A stretch of 64,000 nt of DNA. Source: Baylisascaris procyonis (Eukaryota; Nematoda; Chromadorea; Rhabditida; Ascarididae). The position numbers were made by a program, and so were the translations under genes. This document shows positions 37,127-51,414 of this stretch, in pieces (the stretch's first letter is position 1; each line of letters begins with the position of its first letter). Under the pieces are notes generated by a model. It worked only from the letters and a program-made list of their open reading frames with translations, searched no databases and was not told the origin of the DNA. Location of the stretch: positions 4,573,001 to 4,637,000 of the forward strand of contig JAZARR010000153.1 in NCBI GenBank assembly GCA_037389465.1, in the 5' to 3' direction.

Positions 37127-40100
37127 CAATGATACTATTTTCATTTAGGTGTTCTCGTTGCAGTATGTGGCCCTCATAGTGCTACAAAGATAAGGGTCTG
37201 AGTGCTTATGGCGAAAACCCGCAATGGTGCGAGTCTTACTAATTGTCAAATGAAAAAAAAAAAATTTACTAATTGTTGAATAAAAAAGTAAAAAATATAA
37301 ATATTAAAACCATCATTTGAAGCTGCAACACTCGTCATATCAGCATCAGAAATGGTACTGCGATCTCCGTTTGTCCGCCGATCTTCATGAAGCTAAGATT
37401 AGAGATATACGGTATAATGTGATTTAGAAATTTCGGTAGAATTGCTTTATTTAGCATTTATTTTGCACGTATGCAACAGACGGTGTATAACAAAACAAAG
37501 ACAAGAAAGCAAAGAACAACAAATCAAACCCGAATCTTTTCCATAGAATCTAACGTTTTCCTCATGAGTCCATCCATCTGTTATACTGATTTCAATAGTC
37601 AATTGTTTATCGGCTCCCGCTCATCCTTGCAACCGACAGTTTGCATTCTCACAATTCATCACACGACCCATTTTATTAACAAGTTTTCGCTCCATTTCAG
37701 AACCCATAGCCGGACCCCTCGCACGCAACTCTGCAACCCCACTCTTCACCACCTCCCACTTTATCCGTCACGTGCTGTAATTATCATCGTACATTCATTT
37801 CCAGAACGTACTATTTGACTTAATCTCACAATCCAGTCATCACCTTATACCTCCCACAACGCAATGCACCGCCTACCACCTTAAACATAATCTATCGCCT
37901 TCTCAATAAGCAGCATTATACGAATCAACTCATAATGTACTGCATCACACGATTCCTCGACACACCACGGCTAATCTCCCACATCCACCCGCACGAATTT
38001 ACAGTAAGCAAAATAATTATGCCACCAAATCGATCCGCTCGAACTGTCAAAAGCAATTTTTTCCCACTTAAAATTCGATCGGTAAGGTTTTTACTATTTT
38101 TTTCTTTCAACAAGTGAATGCAGTGAAGATTTCTCTTCCTTCAAAACGTAATTTTTGGTGTTTTTTTTTGCCACATTGACGTCATCGCCACACAAGAGCA
38201 TTTGTTTCAGCCATCTGGCACGTTGACGTTCGTTCATCAATCCGAAGAATCGATTTAGAGCGAATTTTTATCCGATTGGCAACAATGAAGTATTCAACTT
38301 TTTGCTTTGATTTTCCATATCGCTCATCGATCCGTCTTCAGAAATTCGTCGGATCAACATTTCGGGCAATAATTTCTTTCGGTCACGTTTTTTTTCTTGG
38401 AAAACTGCTTTAAAAAAAGCTAAAAATTCAACGCGATATGGCTGATAATTTTCTGGTCCGGGTAATATTGACTCTATCTACGAATGTTTCAACTATACTA
38501 CACGATCATTAATCAATATTTACGATAAACACTTTTCATTTCTTTTTAATAAATTTTCATTAAATGTTTGAGATTGGTTGAAATTCGGAAAGTTGGTGTT
38601 AAACTGGTCGATTTCTCTTCATTGTAAGGGAAACCGCAATGTACTTCAAGCGTTACATCGAGATTTCTGCATTTATCAGAGCGCCACATAAACCATCTTC
38701 CATCTAAAGTAACTCCATCTCAGAAATAATTAAATAGAGAAGAAACAACTCCATTCTACCTACACTTTAAAATCTTAAAGGTGGGTTAATCAATGTCAAT
38801 GGCATTTTATCAAATCGTTATCTTCAGCAATTAGGTGGATCACTCCTATAAGGCCATTCTGAGTTCCTTACGGCAACGAAGATCGCCAGCAGTGGCAGCA
38901 TCTAAGCTGTAGTGGAGGTGTGAGAAAACGTTAAAAAATCGTGAACGCATTATGACATTGAAAGACGGTTGAATTTTGAATTTTTCCTCTGAATTTTTGA
39001 ACTTATTTGCATTATTTCATAATTTTTTGAAATTCGCTAAGTTGGTTTGAAAATAATTCCTGTCAGAAGAAATTTTAACAAATACTTTTAAAGCTAGGTA
39101 AATGATCAGCGTTGGGCGAAATGCAACAATAGAGAAGATGTGATTTGAATAAAATTTGCATCGAATTGGGGATAATTTCATTGCTCTGATTTGCACTAAT
39201 TTGTAAGCTTAAATTACAACACTAAGAAAGGAATCTGAAACGTGAAGAATATATCAGTACTTTTGCAGTAAGAATAGTGTTAGGTAAATGATGGTCACAT
39301 TCCATTTCAAAGAGAGTTCGCAGTTGATGAAGAGCTCAAAAATAGTGAGCGTAACAGACATAAACATAAATGTTTGTATGGAGGTGCTATACCATCCTAA
39401 ATATAAGGGCTCACAGTGTTGACTAATAATCTTCGAACAACAATGATAACAGCGATATCACTCAAGCATCTTTTCACTGCTTCTACAATCCTTTACTTAT
39501 ATTTTCAACCGCTAACTGAAATATTCCTACCTCGCTTCAAAGTGTTGTAATTGTACCATCGAACGCAATCATAGAGTGAATTTGGAATTTTTGAAATGAC
39601 CGAATCTCGATCGGCACCCTCACATTGTATATCGCAGAGAGTACGTTTATTAATAGATGCTGAAATAAATCATAGTTTTTAGTGACGATGCAGCTTCATA
39701 GATTAGTTCGGCGACAACATATAGAAGCATCTCTCTTTGTGAATGATAAAAGTTATCGTAGATTCATTGCAAAAAGCTTTTCTCGCCTCATTTTCCATCG
39801 CCGAAAAATATTTGCGTCGATCGTTTAGCTAATGCTTCGCTTTTCTAAAAAAACAATGATGCGTAAATTTTGCCTTTAACTGAAAATTTGAATGAAACGC
39901 TATCGCTGCAATGTAATTATTTTTTCTTCTCACTAATTACTAAATGTCACAATATTTACTAATTTCTTTTATTAAATTGTGATAAAAGCGTATATGAATG
40001 TAAAAATTTAGTGTCTCAAGAAGAGTGATTTCTAAAGAGTTATTTTTGCACAAACCATTTGATTTTCTACCGCCGAGGCTTCTCTGCTCGAAAGTTTCCG

Positions 40101-41531
40101 TAAAACATCTTGTGCTCACTTCGGTTTCATCGGTGCCAATCTTCAGTCGACAGTCGGCTGGCAAATGAGTTGAATTGTTGATGTTTCGATTGCGGCACAC
40201 CAACGTCCTTCGTTCTCAAATCAAAATCTCTAACACACTATATCTGGTCTAGCAATGAAGGCGAAGCCGATTCTTCCTTCACATTAGATTGTAGCATCGA
40301 AAAGCTTCATCTCCGCAATCGTCATAAACCGACCTCGCTTGAGAACCGAATCTCTCTGCCTCTATTGTTTTGAATCGTATTATTCACTATTGACTGCTAT
40401 GATCTCACCAGCATTTCTTTTAATTTGATTCCATTTAGAGAGAGCATCAAGAATGAAAATTCTACTATGGCCCTTAACTTATAGGTTCAGAATCAACGAC
40501 AGTGAGCCCATGAAATCAGTTCACAAATAGAAAATTAAGCGACCAAATTCACCTCCAAGATTCGGAAAGTAGCAGAGGAGGAGCTGTGTCGAAAAGACGA
40601 GGGAAAATGTTGACAGCTTGTGATTTAACATTTAGTAAATCAGTTATGCCTCAAAAATTCGATCATAAACGCATCTACCCTTGCTTATAAGTATTCAGTT
40701 CTTGAGCACTTCAGAGAGATGGATACGACTCAATAGCATCTCGGGGAAATCAAAGCATTTCGTGAGCATTACGAATTACCTATGCATAGGCAAGATTTGC
40801 GTTGTTTGTAAACGTTTGTGATGTTTTGTTTGCAGGGTAATATAGTTAAGAGTTTATTAGCTCATAAACTTAGATAGAAAAATGTAAGTTTTTCATTGAA
40901 CATTTTTGTTCAAGTATACGAATTAGAAGTACAAATTACGATGTATAAATGGCCTCTTGAAGCCACTACAACTCTCAATTGGCTTCACTCTTCAATCCGT
41001 ATTTCAATTCGTCTAGAAGATCATACAAACAACAACATACATGATCATACAAGAAATCTAGCAAAAGCGAAAACACGTTGTCAAGAAAATTAATTTGACA
41101 GCTAAGAAAATTGCTAGTTCTTTTATTAAAAGCTGAGAGAGCAAAAGTTCTCGAGTTTTATAATGTTCAAAGTGGAAAGTTGAAAGCACTAAACATACCA
41201 CCCTTAGATGAATGTTGAATTTTCCCGTGGTAAAGGTAGGTTTACGCCGAAAAGGCAAAAGTGGTCTGCTTAGAGAGCAGAAATAGGAAGTTGGCGAAAA
41301 TGTCCACTTCACGCTCCTCTAGTTTTGAAAACGTTTCCTGATGTCAATTGTTCTTGCGCTAACTGTCAAATAAAAAATGCTGTCAGCTGTTACCACATTC
41401 ACTTGAAATCCTAAAGCATTATTAATCAACTTATTTGGAACGAGTGAATTAGTACTGCAACATTCTTCGACGGTTAACCATTATAGATATTGAATGACTG
41501 AATTGTTCTTGCCAGCAACTGTTTTTTTCAG
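37127..41531. other. Intergenic, with a C-rich patch at 37.7-38.1 kb
   Basis: At 37.70-38.08 kb the plus strand is strikingly C-rich and G-poor. It holds a TTTCAG acceptor (37700), donor-like CGATCG|GTAAGG (38081) and short frames, but no assembled exon chain. A perfect CRE lies at 38177-38184. The rest is AT-rich with no supportable gene. Confidence 0.4.
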
Positions 41532-41819
41532 GTGTTGGAATCACCATTATCCCCACTCAACGTCCCCGCATTCCACCCCGTCTCCATCCAACCTTTCCCC
41601 CTCCCATGTTCAACCCCGTCCCTATGCTTTCTTCCATAACCAATGGTTCCATTGGAGCAACATTTACAACCAACCCCATCTGACAACTTTCGAATAGTCG
41701 ACCTTATCCTCGACGTCGTTTGCAATGGTGTTCTGAACGATTAACGCTAGCAAAACTGCTCCAACCTCCATCGAACTGCCTGCAAGGCTCGTATATATGA
41801 TTTAGAGAGGGCACCACAA
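41532..41819 (+). CDS. Possible Pro-rich exon with one internal TGA
   Basis: After the strong acceptor TTTTTTTCAG the frame reads VGITIIPTQRPRIPPRLHPT and FNPVPMLSSITNGSIGATFT, then TGA. The same frame continues QLSNSRPYPRRRLQWCSERL and AKLLQPPSNCLQGS to a second TGA near 41806. It could be a terminal exon ending at the first TGA, or a decayed coding region. The minus strand is also open over 41528-41725 (Gly-rich), so the strand is not certain. Confidence 0.3.
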
Positions 41820-44800
41820 GACGTATGAATAGGTACTACAAGCAGCGTTGGAGTCATTAATAGAAAGGATGCAAAAAGCACTTGCCGGAATCTATGTTTC
41901 ATATATGAAAACACAAAACTGGAGTCGTGATATATTTGATCAAAATACAGTTGTGAGTTAACAACTGTGAATTTCAATTATCAAGGCGCTGATCACAATA
42001 TATTTGCGTACGTGAAGAGGTGATTTTAATTGACATAATTGCAACCCATTCCTTTCTAACTAACCAATAATGGTTTAGTTTGCAGGAAATTTGCGAAAAT
42101 GAGATGACAAGCAAAGGCATCGAGAAATTGAACAACCTTGCTGAAATGCATAGGTAGATTTTTTAAATGCACCCAAAAATTGACTAAACATTGCAAAGCT
42201 TTCGGCGTTTCTGCTATTCCATTACAGCAACCAAACAGGCTGGACACTTGAGAGGTAAACTGCCCTTGGCAATGCCTTTCATTTTACCACATAAATCCAA
42301 AGATTTGCCAAAAATAGTTCATTGTAAAATTTATGAAAATAAGCGAGCAAAAATAAACGATGCATGTTTTGAATATTATACGAAAAAGATATCAAATATA
42401 GAGAGTCATATTTAGCACATTTATTAGAGAGAATTTTTGAAAGTAGTAGAGAGGTGGATTAACAGCACTTCCATGATTGACCTTTTGTTGCAAGGGTTAA
42501 CATTTGGAGCACATCGACTTCCTGTTATTTAGGAGACAAATGCGACACCAAAAACCATTTTAAACGTTTATTATTAGTGAAATGGAAGCTTCATTAAAAC
42601 CAACACGATTTTGCCTACATTAGCGGCTGTCACTAAAATCTGAATGATGTTGAGTTAGGAAGTGCGATAAAGCATCAAAAGCAAGTAAATTCTCAGTGAT
42701 TAGACGATAATATACCGTATTTTAATATAGATGTCTTTGTACAGAATAACGTATCATACCTTAACTTGCTCAAATCATACGTAATTCTACTCAACAATCA
42801 GTTCTGGCAATGAATTAACGTTCATAAATTTAATTTGTTCCCTTATTTGCTCGCATATAATTTTCGAAGATTCCTCTTCCTGATTCTTGTTACTCTAATT
42901 TTATGAAATAATGGCAACCATCGTATTTCAATTTTTGATGCTTCATCAAAATCTCTGTCACCTCAATCACTGTTGCCGAAGTTACGCACTTTACTTCGCC
43001 ACATCGTCATAACAGATGAACGTTTTTTTTTGTATGAGCGTTTATCGTTGATCTTCAGAGAGCAAGTTTATTGGCAAAGCAATTTTGTTCAGCAATAAGA
43101 TCAATGAGAGCAAAAAATAAAATGGATTCTCCAACATAAATAGCGTTGAGGATTGCACTTAACAAAATCGATTACTGCAGCAGACATTGTATGATCAGCA
43201 ACATAAAGTGCACTGATACTGGAACAGCAGTTCCTCTTGGCTAGCAGCTGAAGCCGTTTACAACGAGCAAAGACACCTTTCCACAATACATTCTTCGATA
43301 TTCACAGAAAATTTATTTCATTTACATTTTTATTTGACCATTCAGTTCGAAACAAAAAAATATTTTTCAATCGGTAAACGATTTTCGACAGAATATTACC
43401 TCAAACTGCTTGGTTAATTCTAGTGAACAAGCAATTCCGGAAATGGGTCAGTAATAAATACATTCCCTTCTAAAAAAGTCTCTCTAGTCGATGTAACCAT
43501 GTTGAAATCCTTCCCTAGGAGCCGAATCGCAAAATCTCTCAAATGATTGCTTTAATTTTGTTTGCGACGAAAATATCTTACAAGTGATCACCAAGAAGTC
43601 CTAAATGGATCAAACGAAACCATGTTATTACTCGTTTTTCGCTGTCTCAATGCACATACTCATCCATGCAGCACATAAACATTTTAGCAAAGATAAGCAA
43701 AGCTCTTTACTCCTAATTCTTTAGCAATACTCCTAATAAACAATGAATCGTACCTGTATCATTTTATCAGGTGCATAGGCAACTTTCCTTATCCTATCAG
43801 TTATCAAGTTAATGGCCATCGGACAAGAATTCTGCAAGATGGAACGAAAATAAACAAAGAATAAAAGTCGAGAAAGGAATTTAACGTGAAAGTGAAGAAA
43901 GCATTGAATTTCAATTTCTTATTCGAATAGAATGCGTTGCTTTGTCGTATTGCGACATCGTTGACGACGACCTCATTCGAACGAATTGGCAAACGTTTGA
44001 AACAAAGACGCATCCCTTTCCCGATCACATAATGCACATTCAACAAAAATCATTAAATCAAGCTCATCCTTTCATCGATGAGTACATTTCATTATTCAAA
44101 GAAAATACAATGTGGTTAGAATATCGTGTACTAAAATTCAATTATAGTAATAAAACCACTGATAATGCTAGCATATTAGCATGCAATTTACAGATTATAG
44201 GTAATTCGTATTAGTCAACTGAAAATATGAGTACTTCTTCATAGAGATGCATACTGTTCAATGCAGCAACCTCAGATCATCTTCAACATTGTTATTCAGT
44301 GTGTGATAATGACAAGCAATTCTAATGGCCATATTCTTTGCTATTTTTGCAGTATTTATGGGAAAGAAGCCTTTGAAGTGATAAAATGCATTAATGCTCA
44401 TTCAATCGAATAATTCGTCACGAAGCGGATAATCGTTCGATATGCAATTTTTATTCAAACAAAGCGATATGCAACCCTTTAGAATAAATGTCGAATGAAA
44501 CATTATTTACCTTAATGCTGGAAATTTATTCAATTGATCGTTGGGGAATTTTGCAAAATTCATTGAATGTTGCATTTGAATGCAGTAGAAATGCATTTGC
44601 ATAATTGCTAATTGCAACATTGTTTCAGGATCCAATGGCTTTGCACTTATATACAATGGACAAATAAATCTATACTAAAAAATAGAACTTCACACACAGT
44701 ATAATTGTTGATTGCCTTTTATTAAACGTGCATTGTTGCATTTATTACAGAGAGTGACACTGAGTGAACAGTTTCGTGTAATCGATGAATTTGCAGCAGT

Positions 44801-47800
44801 TTTCACTTTTACTGACAGCCGTCTTAATGCAAAGCAAACGCTCGTTGAGAGTCTCGCCTAGTCTTGACGATGTTTTCCTGAAAATAATCGTCTAGCAATT
44901 GTTCAAGCATCTCAGTGCATTATCTAAGTCAAAGTGCATCAATTTGTTAAACTATAATCGGCAATGAAAATATCGTCTCATTGATATTTTTCTTGGCTAT
45001 AATAATTCAGTTCTAAATAAATAAGTAGAAGATCGATCTTCTATTTGTTACATAATTGATCCTACACACCATTTAAAATGTAATCGCACCGCTCTGCACT
45101 GATAACTTAGTCGGATATCAGTTTTTATAAAATCACTGATATGAAACCAATGCGAAAATCCAAACGCAATTTAATGGTAGAATAAGGCCTCTTCTCTCGA
45201 TTTCTTTCTTTCTTGTCGGACCAGAGAATTAGGTAGGCAAGAATTTTTTTAAAATAACTTTTTGATCAATTGAAGATAACGACTGAATTTTTCACTTCAC
45301 TGCTGTCTTCCGTATATTTTCTTTGCACAATTTCCTCATGTGGATTTTCACTCTTCTATTGTTCATGTGAAAGATGAACTCGGATTTGGTTAGTAATAAC
45401 ATCGGCGACCTATTCAACTTTCTCACTTGTATCGACTTCATTTGTTTCTCGTTGGCCTTTCGATACCTATAATATTTTCTGCTCTACACAGAATGTAGCT
45501 GAAATGAAGCAAAAGTGGGAACTATTCAACATGTCGATTATGCTTAGCAAGGGAACGATAGCGAAGAAGTAGGAGAGATGATGTCATTAATTTAGAAGTG
45601 CATTAAAATATTTGTGTTCAGGTAAATTTCAAAAAAAAGGAGAGGCGAATTATACCTGAATGGAGTCATTTAAATGAGAAATGTGAATTTTGTGCTATAA
45701 ACGATCGAAATAAATGTGAGGAGTCGATTGAAAAATTTCCCATTGGAGATAGAGAAAAAATTGCAAGAAAAAAGAAAAAGCTATGAATTAGATGTTGATA
45801 TGATTTGATTATTTTCACTGATATTGTCAAGCAAACGTTGGTGATGGTTTGTTAGTTCTATATTCATTAGCACAATTATTGTATTCATAACATCTCATTG
45901 AAGTAATTACAAACAATAAACAAAAATAAAATTCAAATTTGCTCTTCAAAATCAATAACTGTTTAATAACGGGATGAAATTCTCATTTATTTGTTCAGCC
46001 TTTGATCTTATTTGCATAAATGAATGAACGAATCCTCGCTGCTGTTAAAAACAAGTTCCATAGCACATTTAGCAAACGCAAAACGATGAGATGTCCGTTG
46101 AAGAAAACAGTCTAATGCATTAAACAGCGTTACGCACTTTAGGTAGTTTAGATGGGCAATACCAATCCACATATCACTCAGAAGGTTGCAGCTGATGAAT
46201 ATTTGTGCCCATTTACTTATTCAATTCGCTTTTCATTAGTTTCAAAAACACTACTACATCTGAATATCGCCATTACCGGAGACTTCAATATGCGCTTTAG
46301 CAAGCCTATTTTCTAAAGTAATCTGTAGCGATAACCTCTGGTCGCACTCCTCGTGTCTGTACTTATGCACATATGTGTCAGTCTGTCTGACGATTTCAAC
46401 TCCGTGACCATTGAAGTTAGATTAGCAAATTTGGTAGAGGTAATGCATACCGCAGAGCGACCTTATATGCCTCACATTTATCTACCAATTTCGAACGAAC
46501 TTTGACAAGTTAAAAGTGAAAAAATATGCGTGGATTTTACACTAACTGGTTCATAGAAAACCACACTTTCAAGGATGATTTGCATAGATAATCGATCCGG
46601 TTACATATGAAGGTTTTATTCTAAAGACTACTTTTCCTTGCTTAATTGTGAAAATGGTTGGTCTTAACCAGATTTCCCAAATACTGGAAACGTAAAATCC
46701 ACACAGATATCATTAGCTGAAAGAAATGGACAAACATGCTAGATGAGTCCTCATAACAGCGCTTTTGCATTTTGCTCACCTGCCCAATTACCTATGCAAA
46801 TTACGAATAAAAATAAATAAGATGTGCAGAATAATGGCTTCATATTTTGCCTGGTCCGACAGGCCATATATCATCTTCAAAAAGATTCGTTTTTCAGCGA
46901 TTCGACTAATCCAAAATGATCATCCGATCGGTGTGAAGTGAAAGCAGATTTTTCGGACCCATAAATGTTGGAAATTTCTTTTAAAATTGGTAGATCACTG
47001 TCAATTCTGCGCTTGAAGGTTACATTTTCCGAAGTGAAGCAGTCAAAAAAAAGAATAAGTGGAATAAAATACAAAAAACGGGACTAAAGAATCCGAGAAA
47101 TTGAAGGGAAAAAAGAACAATTGCGTCAGCAAGAACGTTGAAACAACTGGCAAGATAACGAAACAAACAACCAAGGAATGCTAAGAATATACATTGCACT
47201 ATAAAAATATTCATATTAGTATTCATACTATAAAAGTATTCACACTAATTGAAAATTGAATAGGCGATTGGTTAAATGTTTGAGATATCCAACGAGAAAA
47301 AGTATGAATGAAGTAAGCATTATCGTAAATGCAACCCTATAAATCCTCGTTGACAAGTTCGCTCCCTTCCAACAAAGTTGCGACTCCTAGCTCCTCGATC
47401 ATTCGCTTTTCCCTTTCTTAACAGGTAATGCAAGATTTCGGTAAAAGAGAAAAGCATAAAAACATCGTAGCAATGGCGCAAGCAAAATTAAGTATTGAGT
47501 TCGTAGCGATGAGATCGCACCAATCGTTCAACGCCGAACACTGCGCCACAATCGTATGGCGATCTTTGATTTTACAGTAGGTTATGCTGGATGTAGGCAG
47601 TGGCTACAATAATGTAACGGAATGAACATCGGTTTATTTGATCGATTCTAGCGGTTTTGCATTGCATTAATCGCAAAACTGGTGACATAAATGATTATTA
47701 AATATTACAATGAAATGCACTCATGATATGTTTCAGCAGCAATTTTTTTTTCCAATATTTAAATGATAGATTGAATTTGAATAACTCCTTGAATTCGATA

Positions 47801-50800
47801 AAAATCCATGGAAATTTCATAAATATAACCACCCTCTTTCAAATATGAGTACAATTTAGGTTTTTTAAACAGTAATCGCATGCAATTAAGCGGCGAATTA
47901 TGCATCAAACCAGTAGATGGTTTTAAAAATATGTTTTTTTCCCGATCAGAATTCGTCAATAGTTGAAGCGTTTGTCAGAACTCTGGTGAAACTCGTAGAA
48001 AATTTTTCAGAAAAGATTGATTTTCTGAATCCAAATCGTAGATATATTTCAAAGGTAGGTGAATTGGGAGAAAATTAGTGCAAAATTTACAAATATAGAC
48101 AGCGCCCATAAATGATTTCGACGATACAATTTGAAAATGCTTTGTTGCACCACTGCGCTCTCCTCCCCTTCCTACTTGAAATGAAAAAAAAAAACCTCCT
48201 AGTCGCTTCTCAGATTTATGACATCCAATATTTTGTTGAAAAATGTCTACCCAGCTCAAATCTCCAAGAATTGTGGAGCTCTCACTAATAGGCATATGTT
48301 AGTAATTTCCTTAATACTGCATTAGGGTAATATTATGTGTAGCGTTATCAGCCAGTATTCTACAGTTCTCAAGTACTTCGTGCAATGTTGTGCTTGCTGT
48401 AAATCAGCCGTTCCTCTTATGCGTCAGCATTGTTTAATGTAAACGCTGCAGTCGACTGTTTTATTTTTCTCTAGAAAAAACTTATACACAGAAATTGTGC
48501 AATCGGTCCACTTGAATTCTACTAGAACTAGATTGCCTTAACTATGACATAATTTTCAAACTATATCTCATCAAACTATTACCTTATAACGTAATACTGC
48601 CATTTTATGGTTTAATAGGTTTTGCATGCAAAGTATTATATCATATTCCCCATCCCTACAACCTGTACATACTATCGCAACCGATATTTACATCAATTCT
48701 TTCATGCATCATCGATTACCTCAGATCCATACATTATTTTGCTTTTTATTGTTATTTTAGTACCATATGAATTAACTGTAAGTTGCCAATGGAGATGATC
48801 GCAAAACTCCTATTTTCATCTGATTCCAAGAATACAGAAAAAAAAAAGGAACATAAATGGGGTGGGAAAAGTTTTGGAAAAACGCTTACCGACTTATCTA
48901 TAATTCCACTACGGCAATCGCACAACGAAGAATGGCTAAAAGGAAAATCGTTTGAAGTTATTTTACTCTCAAACGTAGCACTGTCGAAATCAAACCTATC
49001 CATCTCTTGTTTCTAAAACACTGAACCCCTCCCCTTCTTTATTATTTTATTCAACGCTCCAAAAATTCTATCTGAAGTGTGTGATCGGTGTAAAAGCGCA
49101 TACTGTGCCAACAGCTCTCACACAACATTCAAGCTGTTTTCAATGACACTGTTTTTGAATGAGTGCATTCGTTGAGGCATAAAAATATGTCTGTCAGCAG
49201 CACTTATTTGAACGGCCACTGATTTATTCAATTATGTTTACAATTCATATGCTTCCGTTCAATAGCTGACCTTTCAAAACATTTAACGGTTGGCGAAAGA
49301 TGGACGCGCCATTAATAGAGACTTCAGCTGGTTCAAATGATGGACTACTACGTGTCGCATAGGTGACACAAATAGGCGGTGGGATATTGCGAAAGCAACT
49401 TTTGTAGAGTTGGAGGAAAAGAAAGAGGAAAGAGCCGAAAATTCCCTTTATTGATAAGTTTTATCTCAGTTAATTTTTCAGAGAACGCCTCTTTTGACCG
49501 CTGAAAATAATTGTTCATCTTCTCTCCTATAGTGGACACATGAGCAATAACAGCCTCAATTTTGCTGAGGAATGCTGAACTCGGTCTGTCATCAATTCAT
49601 CGAGAAGCATTCTTAAATTCGACCCCTATTGCTAGGTACATTTGACGTTCATTGTGAAGTGCTCATTGCTTTTCGGCTTTATCTTTTTGAGACGACAACT
49701 GTCTTGCAGAAAAAAAAGCATCTCATAGGCAAAACGGTCTTTCAATCCATTGAACTCATTTGAAAAAGCGAAAGAAAAAATTTTAAAGCTTCCCACTTTT
49801 GTTAAAGTAAATTCCTCCAAAGATGTAACAGAAACTAAGTGACAGCCCTTCGGTCCAGTGCGATCCGAAAAAGATGAACTTTTTAACTAGGGATTTGCAA
49901 AACTGGGTCGATCGTATATGAACAAGCATATGACGCGTTATTTTATTGTTGTTGAGTAAGATGCAACTTTTCCTGGATAGAATTTTTTTTTTTAAAAAGT
50001 GCAAATAGTATGGAAAACGCATAGGTTTTACGAACCTTACTCGCTTGTTAAAATCAATTGCAAAATTTCGGAAAAATCCGTTGTGGTGACGTCATTTCTG
50101 TGTTCACGTAAATTGCATCAGCACCCGCAACGATTCGAAGGTTATGGTGATGAATAATGATGATGACATCATGAACACCGCAAAGAAGAGATCTTCTATC
50201 TGAATGAGCTTTTAATACATAGCGACCTTAAAACCAAACTTTTTAGCCGCACAAAAAGTCGATTTTAATGCACAATTTTGCAAAGTCGTTCGTCATCGAT
50301 CGACCGACCGATTGCAAAAATGCTTCAGAAAAAAATAACTGCCCAAGGTATAATTATATAAAGAAACATAGCATTTGAATAAATGAAACAGTGAAAATAT
50401 ATTATAATGGTTTCAAAAGAAATAAGAAGTAAAGCTTATTTGTACACATATTCAGGTGGCTAAAAATGCAGCAACACGATCGATGAAGAAATGTTCATTG
50501 AGAGATGCTTTGTTGCATTACAATCGAATCAATTTTTCAGTCTTGGCTTTTATATTTCACCTTATTTCCCTTTTTTTCTTCCATATTTTGTGCAAAAATT
50601 CGTCAGGACATGTTAGTTTGCATAGATCGATGACGCATATTTAGATGGTACACATCAATAGCAGCATGTTGCAAAAGACATTACAGATGGGTCGATGTGC
50701 ACAGAAAAGGTGATTTATGCATGTGTGATGAGCAACCCAAGATCAGAAATATTCACATAGTGCAACAGGAGATGTGAATGCTAGTACAACCTACTCCCCT

Positions 50801-51222
50801 CCACCTTGTTACTTTTCATTCCCGAAATTACACTCTATTACATAATAGCAGGATATCAAGAGAGGAGAGGAAAGAAAGGCGACGAAACAATGTGGACAGT
50901 TGCCGGAGTTGTAGCATTCATCGAAAGGAAATAAACTCTATATTCCTATATATAAAAATGAATATTCTTGAAATTATACATCACTCATCTGAAATATTGC
51001 AATGCGATATTTGAAATTAAATCATCACTAATTCCCCCATCGAATATTCTTTTTGCTCCACCTGGATGAGGTCAGGCGCACTCGAAACATCGATGTCTGA
51101 GTGCTGTTGAAGTCAAGATGGACAACGTCACCACTAAAAAAACACCAGCATTCACGTTCGCATTCAGTTGAAGTTCACATCAAATGCCTTAGGTGAAAGG
51201 GATGACAGTTGTTTCTTTATAG
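41820..51222. other. AT-rich non-genic stretch
   Basis: No recognisable gene or RNA. It has a perfect CRE at 50087-50094, the direct repeat at 47.2 kb and a frame after an acceptor at 50457 (VAKNAATRSMKKCSLRDALL) that runs into a hydrophobic stretch and has no partner exon. Confidence 0.45.
47198..47248 (+). repeat. Two-copy direct repeat, 29-bp period
   Basis: ACTATAAAAATATTCATATT and ACTATAAAAGTATTCACACT recur 29 bp apart with a few substitutions. Confidence 0.6.
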
Positions 51223-51414
51223 GTCTTTGAAATTGCACGTCGTCAAATGCTAAGCAAATGCCCTCAAGCACGTCAACGATACATCTTCACCAATTGCAAT
51301 GAGTTTTTGCATCTTTGCAAGTGGGAGTGGTCTAACTATTGCTCTATATCAGCTATTTGCTCATCCCTACTTTATACCATTAGCTCACTTACACAGTGCT
51401 ACACTCCTCGATAG
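51223..51414 (+). CDS. Possible Cys-rich terminal exon
   Basis: Directly after the acceptor TTTCTTTATAG, 63 codons are open to a TAG. The frame reads VFEIARRQMLSKCPQARQRY, IFTNCNEFLHLCKWEWSNYC and SISAICSSLLYTISSLTQC. Six Cys residues are spaced 11, 6, 7, 5 and 12 residues apart, which could suit a small secreted domain. No upstream exon with a signal peptide was found, and an open stretch of this length after an acceptor-like site can arise by chance. Confidence 0.25.
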   Translation, partial: VFEIARRQMLSKCPQARQRYIFTNCNEFLHLCKWEWSNYCSISAICSSLLYTISSLTQCYTPR

